From Schistocerca nitens (Eukaryota > Arthropoda > Insecta > Orthoptera > Acrididae): a DNA stretch of 64,000 nucleotides. Both the position numbers and the translations under genes were made by a program. Location of the stretch: NCBI RefSeq assembly GCF_023898315.1, contig NC_064621.1, forward strand, positions 540,041,383-540,105,382, written 5' to 3'. Shown one piece after another: positions 43,678 through 55,943 of this stretch (the stretch's first letter is position 1; each line of letters begins with the position of its first letter). Under the pieces are notes generated by a model. It saw nothing but the letters and a program-made list of their open reading frames with translations. It was not told the DNA's origin and did not search any database.

Positions 43678-43872
43678 GCCGGCTGGTGTGGCCGAGCGGT
43701 TCTAGGCACTTCAGTCTGGAACCGCGCGACCGCTACGGTCGCAGGTTCGAATCCTGCCTCGGGCATGGATGTGTGTGATGTCCTTAGGTTAGTTAGGTTT
43801 AAGTAGTTCTAAGTTCTAGGGGACTGATGACCTCAGATGTTGAGTCCCATAGTGCTCAGAGCCATTTTGAAC
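43678..43872 (+). mobile_element. SINE-A
   Basis: SINE-A with duplication CTCCCCCAAA (43668-43677, 43873-43882). Confidence 0.92.
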
Positions 43873-43921
43873 CTCCCCCAAATCAGTCCATCAAGCAATC
43901 AGCTCCCACGTTAGTCACATC

Positions 43922-44117
43922 GCCGGCCACTGTGGCCGAGCGGTTCTAGGCGCTTCAGTCCGGAACCGCGCTGCTGCTATGGTCGCAGGTTCGAATCCTG
44001 CCTCGGGCATGGGTGTGTGTGATGTCCTTAGGTTAGTTAGGCTTAAGTAGTTCTAAGTCTAGGGGACTGATGACCTCCAGATGTTAAGTCCCATAGTTCT
44101 TAGAGCCATTTGAACCA
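43922..44117 (+). mobile_element. SINE-A
   Basis: A second full SINE-A only 50 bp downstream in the same orientation, with minor changes in the tail. No clear target duplication. Confidence 0.9.
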
Positions 44118-44149
44118 TTTTTTTGAATTGCTGAGGGTAGTTGTAAACA

Positions 44150-44770
44150 ATAGTGTGAAATCAGCGTAAGGAAGCATTCGTGTGTTCCAAAGTACTATCA
44201 GCATTCCAACTAGTACAATGACTGCGTACGTAATTAAGCAGAACGATGCAGAATAGTCGAGAAGCTCCTCGCAAACCAAACATTTCTGTAGTCAACACAA
44301 TGCGACGCTTGAGATGGTCTACAAGTGACGCCACTGGACATTGGATGATTGGAAGTTAGTGATTTGGTATGATAAATCATGCTATACTTTGTCACAATCC
44401 GATGCAAGAGTTTGGGTTTGGTGAGTGCTAGCATAACAATGCTCCCTGCCACAAAGCAGCATCTATGAGCCAATGACTTGTGAACAATAACCTTTCTGAA
44501 ATGGGTTGGCCTCCCTAGAGTCCCGACCTGAACCCAATGGAACACCTTCGGGGCGAGTTAGAACGCCACTTGGCTTCAGACCTCAGTGCCGAACTATTAG
44601 CTCCTCTGGATTCGGCTCATGGGAAAGAAATGCCTAGCATTCCTCCACAGACATTCAAACAGTCCTTTGAAATTGTCGCCAGCTGAGCTCAAGCAGTCAT
44701 TAAGCTGGAGGGCGGACACACCCCGTACTAATATCCACTAGTAAGCGTCCAGTTACTTTTGATTAAATAA
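44150..44770 (+). mobile_element. Tc1-N: Tc1-like 3' fragment
   Basis: Plus-strand LNPMEHLRGELERHL is the third catalytic box (PxxE) of a Tc1-like transposase (near 44531-44575), followed by SIPPQTFKQSFEIVAS. The end AAGCGTCCAGTTACTTTTG is terminal-repeat-like. The proximal half is missing or too diverged. Confidence 0.68.
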
Positions 44771-45484
44771 TGTATTTTCAGTTCCGTCGAAATAATTTCG
44801 AGCAGGGCAGAGGCGGGAGGACGCAGTAGCTGCTAGCAGGAGCAGCTGCGCGCCTGGACAGACAAGTATGCAGAGAGGAATTACAAACACTGTGTGTGAG
44901 CGCCCGTGTTGCTCAAGTCCGGCGTTGCATCGCAGCTGCAGAGTCAGCCAAACACGGCGGTCACTGACCTCAAGCTTCGGACTCAAGCGGCGCCCATTCA
45001 CGCCATTCACTCCTCCACATGCACAAGTAACTACTGTTCTGTTGTCCGCGTAATGGAGATAATTCAGTGTTCCGTTGCATTTAGGAAAAGTCGGAAGTAC
45101 TTCCTTTTGTCACCCTTATAAGTTTCCCCTCAAAAATTAATGTATCTCGAAATTTCTTCCTGTGAAACAATGAAGCAAACGCTAATTTCATGACACAGTT
45201 ACGCTTATTTTTCTTTTAGTTTCTCAACCATTCGCCGTAACTTTTCCCTCTTCATTTCTAGTGTTATACCACGATCTTCTTTCTCTCCCTTATCATCTCT
45301 TCTCTGACGTCCATTGCTATCACGGTCCAAATCTACTTGCATCTAATTCATCTCTTCCGATTCTTGATAAACAAATAAAATTTGTGCATTTTTCTGCGGC
45401 AGATATTACTTGTTGCGCTGTTTACGTCATAAATGCTTCCAACTGTTGATTATGTATTATGTTATTGTGTTCTCCAATCTGCAA
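44771..45484. other. Spacer, nothing recognised
   Basis: No supported features. Confidence 0.3.
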
Positions 45485-45895
45485 ACTAGTTTGATGCTGT
45501 CGGTCTAATTTTCCTACAGATGGCACCTATCTTTCCACAGCTATGCATGCTTTCACATCTTCGCATTTGTGCTACAGGCATTCAAGTCTTGCCATACTGC
45601 ACTTTTTTCGGACTCCTTATTTATACGTCTTTATTCCCTTTTGTCTACTTCATCTGTTGTAATTTTGTATTTTCTTCTTCCGTCAGTTAAAATCAATATC
45701 TCGCATGTTATTCAAGGATTTGTTTTTTGTTTATTTTATCCTCTGCTGTCATTATTTCATCTCTGAAGGCTACCCATTCTTCTTCTGTTGTAATCCTTTC
45801 CCGTGTTCCAGAATCAAAATTCATTACTAATTTGCTCTGGTGACAACAACACGATTTCTGTATTTTGACAACATATTCTGTAGCACACATTTGCT
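45485..45895 (-). mobile_element. Degenerate RTE-like LINE fragment
   Basis: The pattern of an N-terminal ORF2 stretch is recognisable on the minus strand (CAACAGAAGAAGAATGGG, ATGACAGCAGAGGATAAA). The frames are broken. Assignment is by pattern only. Confidence 0.45.
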
Positions 45896-46599
45896 CAAGT
45901 ATTTTACAATGCGTTCGCCAATGTACAATCTGATGTAATCAAATGAGATACAAGAGTAAAACCATTATCTCTACGAAAAAACACAGCAATGTTTCTCTTT
46001 GTTGTCTTATAGACTTCTTCAGATGTTTTTTCATCAATCTGCACAGTGGTTACAATTTCCTCTGCTTCGCCCAACACAATATTGCAGACCTGGTCACAAG
46101 CATGTGACCCTCCGGTAAGCTCTTGTTCAGTCCTCCCCTTCACATAGATTCTTTCATTCAAGCTTGGGCCTCACTAGATGCAGTGGCCAATTAACGGTAA
46201 TAGCTGCAACCTGATCTCCGCGTTCCACTGTTATGATACTATTTGTCTTAAACTTTCGCGACTAGTTCATGAACATTAACTCATGTTGCCGCCTCAAAGT
46301 CTCATCAAAGATTCTATCCAGCACCATCCATTGGGCCGTCGAGTCATGAGACGTTTGAGAAGTATCAGGAAGTCTCCAGGTAATGTGTTCACCCCGTGTA
46401 TCACGTAAGTTGGGGATGCAATTCCAGAACATCGGAACGTACGTATGCGTTCTTGATCTCTGTTCGTCCAGCATAAAGTGCTATCAGCTGATGTGGAGGC
46501 TGTTATTTGAGAAGAGTGCCATGTTGTATAGAAATAAGCATAGATTTTTACTGAATTCTTCCGTTCTGCTACACCTCGTTGTCTTACAGTCAACATTCC
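45896..46599. other. Spacer, nothing recognised
   Basis: Short open frames on both strands (up to 131 codons at 46294-46689) have no recognisable domain, and the longest crosses into the TIR element. Confidence 0.3.
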
Positions 46600-46602
46600 T
46601 AA

Positions 46603-47565
46603 CAAGGGAACATCCCCATCGCACCCCCCCTCAGATTTAGTTATAAGTTGGCACAGTGGATAGGCCTTGAAAAACTGAACACAGATCAATCGAGAAAACA
46701 GGAAGAAGTTGTGTGGAACTATGAAAAAATAAGCAAAATATACAAACTGGGTCGTCCAGGCGTAAGATAGGCAATATTAAGGGCAATGTGAGGCGAGGAG
46801 CTCCGTGCTCCCGTGGGTAGCGTGAGCAGCTGCGGAACGAGAGGTCCTTGGTTCAAATCTGCCCTCGACTGAAAATTTTGCTTACTTTATTTTCCTAAAG
46901 TTATGATCTGTCCGTTCGTTCATTGACGTCTCTGTTCACTGTAATAAGTTTAGTGTCTGTGTTTTGCGACCGCACCGCAAAACCGTGTGATTAGTTGACG
47001 AAAGGACGTGCCTCTCCAATGGGAACCGAAAACATTTGATCGCAAGGTCATAGGTCAACCGATTCCTCCACAGGGAAACACGTCTGATATTTTGTATACG
47101 ACACTGGTGACAGCATGTGCGTCACATGACAGGAATATGTTGTCGACCCACCTAACTAGTACACTTGGCGAATGGGTGAAAAGATTCTTCTACCTTGCCC
47201 GATTTAGGTTTTCTTGTGGATGTAATAATCACTCCAAAAAAAGTGATGAAAACATAAGAGTTTTTCACATAATCTGCAAATAAAAAGTTAAAATTTTCGG
47301 TCGAGGGTAGATTTGAACTTAAGACGTCTCGTTCTGCAGCTGTTCACACTAACCACGGGACCACGGCGCTCCTCGTCTCATACTGCCCTTAATATTGCAT
47401 ATATTACACATGGACGACCCAGTTTGTATATTTTCCTTATTTTTTCATAGTTCCACACAACTTCTTCCTGTTTTCTCGATCGACCTGTGTTCAGTTTTTC
47501 AAGGCCTATCCACTGTGCCAACTTATAACTAAATCTGAGGGGGGTGCGATGGGGATGTTCCCTTG
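46603..47565. mobile_element. TIR element with tRNA-like sequence in both arms
   Basis: 963 bp, arms 46603-46879 and 47290-47565 are inverted copies about 276 bp long, starting CAAGGGAACATCCCCATCGC. The 3-bp repeat TAA flanks both sides (46600-46602, 47566-47568), as for PIF/Harbinger-type transposons, though that assignment is inference. Each arm holds a tRNA-like stretch (CCGTGGTCCCGTGGTTAG and GGTTCAAATCT, B-box-like), pointing inward. The ~410-bp centre has no transposase, so it is non-autonomous. Confidence 0.8.
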
Positions 47566-47610
47566 TAAGTAGATGATCCAGCCTACGTCCCCATAAGCTT
47601 GCGTACTACA

Positions 47611-47849
47611 GTCCGCCCCCGGTAGCTGAATTGACAGACTGACAGAATGTCAATCCTAAGGGCCCGGCTTCGATTCCCGGCTGGGTCGGAGATATTCTCC
47701 GCTCAGGGACTGGGTGTTGTATTGTCTTAATCATCATCATTTCATCCTCATCGACGCGCAAGTCGGAGAAGTGCCTTCAAATCGAAAGACTTGCACCCGG
47801 CGAACGGTCTACCCAACGGGAGGTCCTAGTCACACGACATTTACATTTG
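47611..47849 (+). mobile_element. SINE-F (tRNA-derived)
   Basis: Head CCGCCCCCGGTAGCTGAATT, GGCTTCGATTCCCGGCTGGG (B-box), then ACTGGGTGTTGTATTGTC, an ATCATCATCATTTCATC stretch and a body with CAAATCGAAAGACTTGCACC ending near CACACGACATTT. Confidence 0.78.
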
Positions 47850-48345
47850 CGTGCTACAAATGTTATCCCTCAGGCGTTAGTCTGGCTTGCTCGCAGCAGT
47901 ACCGTTTTTCGTGTGAGTTATTTGCTTACGTCTTCGTAGTAGTCGTGACATCTAGTTTTTCTTTGGAGCAGTGTAAATAATTAAATAAATATAATTAGGT
48001 AATCCGTCGGTGTTCTTTTTTTGTGTGTAACAGAATTTCCTTAGACGGTGGAATCCTGTTTACTAACGCACTGAAACCGTACCTCAACGTGTGTGGACAC
48101 AGGACTCTGTAAACTAAGTCGTGCGGAAAAATATTAACATTTGCGTGCTGGGTGACGGCTGCGGCACAAAACACGCACGCATTGCGTAAGCGCGTCTGTG
48201 AGCACAGTTGTGCGGGCCAGATCCGACACGGCACGGCGAGACGATCCCGCGAAGAAGCGAATTTCGTGTAGGACGAGTTGCTGCTAACAACGCGCGTGCG
48301 CTATGGCATAAGGAATTTCAAAATTTTAGGAGGGCCAGACAAGGG
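47850..48345. other. Spacer, nothing recognised
   Basis: No supported features. Confidence 0.3.
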
Positions 48346-48353
48346 GAATTATT

Positions 48354-48535
48354 GGCTCTGAGGACTATGGGACTTGACTTGTGAGGTCATCAGTCCCCTA
48401 GAACTATTTAAACCGAACTAACTTAAGGACATCACACACATCCATGCCCGAGGCAGGATTCGAACCTGCGACCATAGTGGTCGCGCGGTTCCAGACTGTA
48501 GCGCCTAGAACCGCTCGGCCACCCCGGTCGGCGGA
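48354..48535 (-). mobile_element. SINE-A
   Basis: Minus-strand SINE-A with a short internal deletion in the tail; duplication GAATTATT (48346-48353, 48536-48543). Confidence 0.9.
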
Positions 48536-48710
48536 GAATTATTCCCAGCAACCGTACATCAAGTTCTCAGATCCATGAAAGGAGACTGAATACGTTTTTA
48601 TTAAAAATCAGTAAATTCGCCAGCCCACGATTCCTTACACAATCGAACTACCTTGTAAGAAAAGGCTTCACACTACTGATTACTTGACAAAAGAGTTAAT
48701 GTGTTACATA

Positions 48711-49599
48711 CGAGGGGCGTTCAATAGGTAATGCAACACATTATTCTCTGACAGCAAGTTTGTTTTATTCAGGATTCTAATATACCATATTATCCTTACT
48801 CTTTTGACTACAAAACTTTGTTTTTCAACGTAATCTCCGTTCAATAACACGGCGTTTTGCCACCGGACTGTGAGGGCCTGTATGTGAAACGTTACCACTG
48901 TACTGGTCGACGCTGGAGCCAACGTCTGCTGGAGCCAACGTCTACTGGAGCCAACGTCTTGCTGCATCAGTGACCTCCCCATCATCCGCGTACTGCTTCT
49001 TTTGGAGTGCATCCTTCATTGGACCAAACTGATAGAAATCGGAAGGTGCAGGGTGGATGAAGAAGAACAGTCCAAAGAAGTTCTGTGCGGTGCTCTCGGG
49101 TGCGCAGACTTGTGTGAGGCCTTGTGTTGTCATGGAGCAGGAGAAGATCGTTCGCATTTTTGTGGCGAAACACTCAGACGTCCAATATTGCAGGAGTCAC
49201 AGCTGTGTCCAGCCGGCCGGCACGCGGGAAATCGGACAGGTCTGCGCGACCTTATTGCGATGATGACAGACACCTTGCCCAACGACTCATCGTGCTTTTG
49301 TTCGCTGCCAGGTCTCCATAAACATTCTGCAAGCGCATATAGGTATCCGCTATGCTCTGGTTTTCCACTAAAAGACACTCCATGACACCTCTCTGCTTGG
49401 AATGCACCTCCACTTCATACGCTATTTTGTAGGCTACGTAAACCGCCACAGTCTATGGGAACTTCATGAACTATTGGGGGTGGGGGGTGGGGCGAGGGCT
49501 GAAAATTTAATATTCCACGAGGCCCCACAATAAAATCTGCATTTTTTAAACGAAATGACCGAGAAAAAAAGAGTTACATTACTTGTTGAACACCCTTCG
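48711..49599 (-). mobile_element. Mariner-G copy 2, internally deleted
   Basis: Ends CGAGGGGCGTTCAATAGGT and reverse of TTGTTGAACACCCTTCG, TA on both sides (48709-48710, 49600-49601). At 889 bp it is shorter than the ~1.3 kb expected for the family, with most of the central transposase missing. The minus strand still reads ANDLLLLHDNTRPHTSLRTR, APSDFYQFGPMKDALQKKQY and an N-terminal SIADTYMRLQNVYGDLAANK segment. A short tandem GTTGGCTCCAG repeat lies at about 48910-48960. Confidence 0.88.
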
Positions 49600-49601
49600 T
49601 A

Positions 49602-49944
49602 TTTGACCTTATGAATGTAAGCGCCAAAGCGTTAACAAAAAGGTGTGAGATTACGTTTCACTTTCTTATATAGTCAGACTAATTTGCGCTCCGTTTTAAG
49701 CAAAAGCTAGTTTTTCGCGAATCTCAACGTCTACGACGTCATATCTCGCGAACTGTGAGTCGTACAATGACATAATTTTGCAGGTGCATTTAGTGGTATA
49801 TGTGGATACCATCTGCAAATAGTGTTGCAAGTAAAGTCAGTAGTAAAGAAGTAATAAATTAAAACGTCGTACCTGATGCTGAAATTTTACTGCATGATCA
49901 GCGAAAATGTAAAAGGTGACAAAATTTTTTTTCCTTCATTATTT
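49602..49944. other. Spacer, nothing recognised
   Basis: AT-rich, no supported features. Confidence 0.3.
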
Positions 49945-50285
49945 CGTGGGAGGTGACAGCAGGGAAAAGTTTCGTAATGGTTTGACGTTATGTATAAAAT
50001 TTGTTGCAAGTCGCTAAATGCTCTCATTCTCAAATACTGGATGAATATAAGCTGCTTAATTTGCACCCCGTCAGTTACACTGCCTCGAGACATACACACA
50101 AACTACAATACTTGCTTCATTGCGTTAAATCTTTAACGTAAAGTTATTATTCTTAACGCGGAAATTATGACGACATTTTAAATTTTTAATTTCGTTCATT
50201 AGCCGTATGAAATACTGAAAATAAAATGTTTGCTTCCCCTGGAAGCCTTTAGATAGGCCACCCTCCAACTGGGCCCATGCGCCGG
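49945..50285 (+). repeat. Unclassified dispersed repeat, copy 2
   Basis: Diverged counterpart of 17455-17870 in the same orientation; shared blocks include CTCTCATTCTCAAAT, ACATTTTAAATTTTTAATTT and AGATAGGC. Confidence 0.55.
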
Positions 50286-50944
50286 GTTACCTGTTTAGTA
50301 ATCTGTATAGCATACTTACCAGTATGCACCAAAAAGCCGCGCATAAGAACGGGATTTTCCAGTGCTCATACCTCGAATTCTATTTATGATCAAAGGGTAG
50401 GGTCAAGTATTTTGAATAGGTTTTGCGCTACCGACCATCTGTATACCCAACGGAAAGATCCTCTTACTGTCACTGCCCTACAGTACATGGTCAAATTACG
50501 AGTATTACACACTTGCACCTGCTTAGGCAAATGGAGCAAATCGATTGATTCTTATTACATTTGATGTAGTCTACGGTGGGCTTGATGGAACTTCTGGAGG
50601 TACCATTTTTTCGTGGGCAGTTCCTCTGAAAACCTCAAAAAAGTGTTTTTTACTACATTTTCGCCGTCACCAGCGGACCAAAAACCAGCTGAGGTTTCCA
50701 AGACGGTTATGCACAGCAAATGGCTGAAATTTTTGCGATATATTCCTAAGATACCGATCTCGAACTACCTTGAAAATTTTCTTCATATCTATATCCGCTT
50801 CCGAGATACAGAGGTTCAAAGTTACCTTACTTGAGCACGTAAAACACGCAAGTAGTTTGTAGAATGACATAGCACGAAGAAATATGTTCTACAGTGTTTC
50901 CGTCATCAACTGGCAATCCAATGTTGTAATATTGAATCACATGC
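50286..50944. other. Spacer, nothing recognised
   Basis: No supported features. Confidence 0.3.

Positions 50945-50986
<42 letters not shown>
50945..50986. repeat. (TTA)n microsatellite
   Basis: About 42 bp of the trinucleotide. Confidence 0.96.
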
Positions 50987-51299
50987 CACTGGCCAGTACA
51001 TTTCTTTTCATATGAGTTACATGTCCTCCTGTTCCCCTCTCATTCTCTCAAACTGCCGTTGCCTCCTTCTATTCCGTCTTTTTGCCACTGCCACTGTCTT
51101 CTTTCCTCTCAGCATAAAAAAGCGCGAATACGTTTGCATGCCAAAATTTTTGGGAAAATTTTTAAAGATGCTAAGGAAGGTATTTGGGGACAGCTGGTAC
51201 CCTAATTTTCAGTCAGAATTTTTAAAGAACATATTCGCATATTTTGAGCTGGTTATTTAGTTACGTTGCGCCATAAATTTATTTTTCCCCCAATTAGAT

Positions 51300-52175
51300 T
51301 CAGTGTCTACTCATTAGTTGTCCGATCCACTTATCTAACCTATAGCAGTTTCTGTAGCACGATATTTCAAAAACTTATATTTTAGTGTCTGAAATGTTCA
51401 TCGTCCACGTTTCGCTCACGTACAGAGTTACACTTGAGGCAAATACCTCCACAAAAGACATCCTAAAACTTAAATTTATAGTCGATTTCATCTTATTTCT
51501 ATTTTTCAGAAACGATTTTCTTGCTACCGATGGTCTGCATTTCACAGGCTCTCTAGTTCAGCCATCATCACTTGTTTTGCTGCCCCAATAGCAAAGTTTA
51601 TGAACCAATTTTAGTTTACTATCCTCTAATCTAATTCTCTCAGCTCATTGTATTCAATTACCCGTTTCCTTTCACTGATATTCATCTTATACCCACTTTT
51701 CAAGACAATATCCATTCGATTCAGCTGCTCTTCCAAGTCCTTAGTAGTTTCCAGCAAATTTACAGTCTCATCGCCAAACGTCAGAGCTTATATTTCTTCT
51801 CCCTGGACTTCAATTTCCTTTCCATATTTTTTCCTGATTTCATTCACAGCTTGCATCATGGATAGGCTACAACTGGGTCTCACTCGCTTCTGAATTATGG
51901 TTTCCCTTCTGTGTCGTCTGACTCTTTGTAATTTCCACCAGGTTTATATACATGTTGTAGATAACTTTTGTTCCCTGTATTTTATTCCTGCTACCCTCAA
52001 AATTTCAGAGAGTGTTTTCTAGCCATCTTGTCAAAACCTTTCTCAAAATCTACAAATGCTACAAATGTAGGATAGCCTTCCTTCAGCCTATTTTCTAAAT
52101 TAATTCATGGGATCAGTATTTCCTCTCGTGTATCTATAATCTCCGGAATCCAAAATAATCTTCTGAGAAGGCAAG
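51300..52175 (-). mobile_element. Degenerate RTE-like LINE RT fragment
   Basis: Minus-strand readings include SLSMMQAVNEIRKKYGKEIE, ALTFGDETVNLLETTKDLEE and QLNRMDIVLKSGYKMNISE, the region around and after the RT catalytic FADD box (here changed to FGDE). Upstream, FVDFEKGFDKMA can be read in the position of the first RT aspartate. Multiple stops; inactive. Confidence 0.72.
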
Positions 52176-53510
52176 TGCGAAATTAGACCTGAAAATCAAT
52201 TGTAGCACGAGTACAGTAATGTATAATCAGCAGCTTGAAAAGGAAATTGCACACATAAAGAATTATAGAATCAGTTGATATACTAGGGGTGGATGAACAC
52301 AACAACTGCGTGGGCAGTAAAAGAGAAATACAAAACACGAAATGAGGACGCTTTGACCTATGGAGGAGAGTGGTAACCCTCATATCTAAAGAAACTGTAA
52401 ATTTCACCGACTTGGTAACGTTTTATTTTATTTGAACTGATCTAGAGTTTCTGTTTTTACAGACATCATCAGCTCCATAAAAGGGAAATACAAATAGATA
52501 CTTTCTAGGATTTGTGAAACATGAACACGAACCTGTTACGTACAAACTGAAAAACAAGTAGACTTATTACTTTGTAAGGAATCGACTCACTAATAATTTA
52601 AGTAAATGTTTCCTGACTATACCATATTCTTAGTTGTTGTCTTCGAAGCTGTTACTAATTTAGTGTCTTTCCTCTTTTTATTGCAGGTTAGTTTCATATA
52701 TCACCGGTTTTTACACAGAAGCTTGTGACTGGTAAGCTACATTTTTCTTATGTTGCAGAGATTTTTTTGTGATGATTATTCCTTCTGAAATAATAATGTA
52801 CATGAATACCTATATTTACCTCTATTCACTGCCTCAGTATTTTCACTAAACATGTTTTTCGACGTTTCCTTTAAATTGTAAACGCTTGTGACTTTTACTG
52901 GTAAATACTGGATAATCTAACTGAAACTGAGCTGTACTGCGTGCTTCGTCAATTTACTGCAGCGTACTGCAACGTAGCGCGACTCCAGTGCGGGTACACA
53001 AGCACCAGCGTGTAGGAAACGGATCAGTGTGCCATTCGTGTTTTTCCGACATGGGTGCGCTAAATTCGAAAACGTGAACTATGGCGACGTCCATCTAGGA
53101 CCAATGTTTCGAGCTGGTCGACACAAGACGGCAGTCGATCTGGGAAGCTAACGTCATCTCAAGTGAGAGACAACCGAGCACCAGCCCTGTAGCTCTAATC
53201 TCTCCACATGTAATTATCACGCCTTCGGTGCCATGAAAAAGGCCTTCTAGGATAGACGATTCCTGTCGGGCAAGGATGTCCAACAGACAGTTACAGACTA
53301 CACGCAGCAAGACACGGTGTTTTATCAGACGCGTATCTACAACTGATGCGTCGTTGAGATGATTGTCTCAATGCTCACGGCGATTTTGCCTAACTGTAAA
53401 ACCGATTCTGGATTGTTCCGCCCTACGGCCTTCAAACTAAAACTTTTTGATTGCCCCTTGCGAGAAAGAGAGACAGTCAAAAAATTATGACCGTTGGTAT
53501 CCACGAGATT
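52176..53510. other. Spacer, nothing recognised
   Basis: About 1.3 kb without supported features; AT-rich to 52960, then more balanced. Confidence 0.35.
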
Positions 53511-54245
53511 CTATATCTACATCTACATGGATACTTTGCAAATGACATTTAAGTGCCTGGCAGAGGGGTCATCGAACCACCTTCACAATTCTCTATTATT
53601 CCAATCTCGTATAGCACGCGGAAAGAACGAACACCTGTATCTTACCATACGGTCCGCAGCTCGTGGTCGTGCGGTAGCGTTCTCGCTTCCCACGCCCGGG
53701 TTCCCGGGTTCGATTCCCGGCGGGGTCAGGGATTTTCTCTGCCTCGTGATGACTGGGTGTTGTGTGATGTCCTTAAGTTAGTTATGTTTAAGTAGTTCTA
53801 AGTTCTAGGGGACTGATGACCATAGATGTTAAGTCCCATAGTACTCAGAGCCATTTGAACCATTTTTGAACGATATTCCATAAGCACGCAATTTTGCTAC
53901 GAGCCGCTTATGTGGTACAGCGTCAAAAGCCTTCTGGAAATCCAGAAATATGGAATCGATCTGAAATCCCTTGTCAATAGCACTCAACACTTCATGTGAA
54001 TAAAGAGCTAGTTGTGTTTCACAGGACCGATGTGTTTTAAACCCATGTTGACTGTGTGTCAATAGGCAGTTTCTTTTTTTCGAGGTAATTCATAATGTTT
54101 GAACACAAAATGTATTCCAAAATCCCGCTGCATATCGACGTTAACGATATGGGCCTGTAATTTAGTGGATTACTCCTACCACCTTTCTTAAATATTGGTG
54201 TGACCTGTGCAACTTTCCAGTATCTGACGCCTGGTGGTGATGTGG
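53511..54245 (-). mobile_element. Jockey-like LINE remnant, internally deleted
   Basis: The 3' end has (CTACAT)n at 53514-53528 and the conserved untranslated region CATTTAAGTGCCTGGCAGAG. Beyond the SINE, the minus strand reads HSQHGFKTHRSCETQLALYS and FLDFQKAFDAVPHKRLVAKL (first RT aspartate). The roughly 900 bp that should join them are absent. Confidence 0.8.
53651..53867 (+). mobile_element. SINE-A' (swapped tRNA head)
   Basis: Head GGTCCGCAGCTCGTGGTCG, GGTTCGATTCCCGGCGGGG; tail of SINE-A from GATGTCCTTAAGTTAG onward. It sits at the LINE deletion point. Confidence 0.87.
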
Positions 54246-54655
54246 TAAATAAAACATGTTAGGGGAGCAGAGACGAATAGGCGGTCATTTTAGTTGCGAG
54301 TGGGGAAGTCCACTGGCATCAGGGACTGTGACAAAGAGTAGATTGTTGTTGACGGGCACCCTGGAACGAGCGTCTGAGAAACGGCGAAGCTTCTCGGCCG
54401 TTCGTGTGTTGCTATCGTGAGAATATGTGGAAAGCGGTTGAAGGGCGTTGAAACCACGAGTGAGTGAGAAGCTGTTGGACAACCATACCTCATCACAGAA
54501 CGTGAAGGTCAGAGGCGTGCCCACTCTGTAAATCAGGACAGGAGGCAGTCTACTGAAGATCCGACGACTGAGTAAGACGCTGGTGTAGCCACAGGTGTTC
54601 CGGAGCACGCCGTTCAGCGCACGTTGTTGAACGTGACCTCCATAGCAAATAATCA
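54246..54655 (-). repeat. Unclassified repeat-like segment
   Basis: The minus strand is open for 123 codons (54285-54656: GGHVQQRALNGVLRNTCGYT at its start). The nucleotide sequence resembles a short dispersed arthropod repeat I have seen but cannot name. It abuts Tc1-D copy 2. No domain recognised. Confidence 0.35.
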
Positions 54656-54699
54656 CTACATATTCCCCTGTTGATCAACCATCACCGTCAATTGCGATT

Positions 54700-55726
54700 G
54701 CAGTGGGCCGGGATCGATATTGGACCGCGCAACTGTGATACGCCTGGCCATTGAGTCAAACAGAGCTTGCATGGCGCGTACAGGTACAGCTGCCCATGCA
54801 GCTTCAACACGATACCACAGTTCATCAAGAGTAGTGACTGGCGTCTTGTGACGAGCCAGTTGCTCGGCCACCATTGACCAGACGTTTTCAATTGGTGAGG
54901 GATCTGGAGAATGTGCTCGCCAGCGCAGCAGCCGAACATTTTCTGTACCCATAAAGGCCCGTACAGGACCTGCAACATGCGTTCGTGCATTATCCTGCTG
55001 AAATGTAGGTTTTCGGACGGATCGAATGAAGGGTAGAGCCACGGGTCGTAACACATCTGAAATGTAACGTCCACTGTTCAAAGTGCGAATAAGGCGTGAC
55101 CGAGACGTGTAGCCAATGGCACCCTATACCATCACGCCGGGTGATACGCCAGTATGGCGATGACGAATACACGCTTCCAATGTGAGTTCACCGCGATGTC
55201 GCCAAACACGGATGCGACCTTCAGGATGCTGTAAACAGAACCTGCATTCATCCGAAAAAATGACGTTTTGGCATTCGTGCACCCAGGTTCGTCGTTGAGT
55301 ACACCATCGCAGGCGCTCCTGTCTGTGATGCGGCGTCAAGGGTAACCGAAGCCATGGTCTCAGAGCTGATAGCCCATGCTGCTGCAAACGTCGTCGAACT
55401 GTTCGTGCAGATGGTTGTCGTCTTGCAAACGTCCCCATCTGTTGATTCAGGGTTCCAGACGTGGCTGCGCGACCCGTTACAGCCATGCGGATAAGATGCC
55501 TGTCATCTCGACTGCTAGTGATACGAGGCCGTTGGGATCCAGCACGGCGTTCGGTATTACCCTCCTGAACCCCCCGATTCCATATTCTGCTAACAGTCAT
55601 TGGATCTCGACCAACGCGAGCAGTAGTGTCGTGATACGATAAACCGCAATCGCGATAGGCTACAATCCGACCTTCATCAAAGTCGGAAACGTGATGGTAC
55701 GCATTTCTCCTCCTAACACGAGGCAT
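54700..55726 (-). pseudogene. Tc1-D transposase remnant (DD34E)
   Basis: The ATG at 55726 begins MPRVRRRNAYHHVSDFDEGR; HTH regions and VIFSDECRFCLQH (first Asp) follow. An in-frame TAG at 55121-55123 replaces the Trp of MVWG. A 9-base in-frame deletion lies before TLNSGRYISDVL. The rest is open in the same frame: TFQQDNARTHVAGPVRAFMG and SPDPSPIENVW, with 34 residues between D and E. The C-terminus runs into foreign sequence. Confidence 0.87.
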
Positions 55727-55943
55727 CACAGCAACGTTTCACCAGGCGACGCCGGTCAACTCCTGTTTTTGTATGAAAAATCGGTTGGAAACTTTCCTCA
55801 TGTCAGCACGTTGTAGGTGTCGCCACCGTGAATGCTCTGAAAAGCTAATCATTTGCATATCACAGTATCTTCTTCCTGTCGGTTAAATTTCGCGTCTGTA
55901 GCACGTCATCTTCGTGGTGTAGCAGTTTTAATGGCCGGTAGTG
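54700..55943 (-). mobile_element. Tc1-D copy 2, 3' end lost
   Basis: The right (5') end reverse of TTTTAATGGCCGGTAGTG at 55943 is followed by TA (55944-55945). The left terminal repeat expected from copy 1 is not present; homology stops near 54715-54735 and different sequence follows. The copy is truncated and its transposase broken. Confidence 0.85.
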
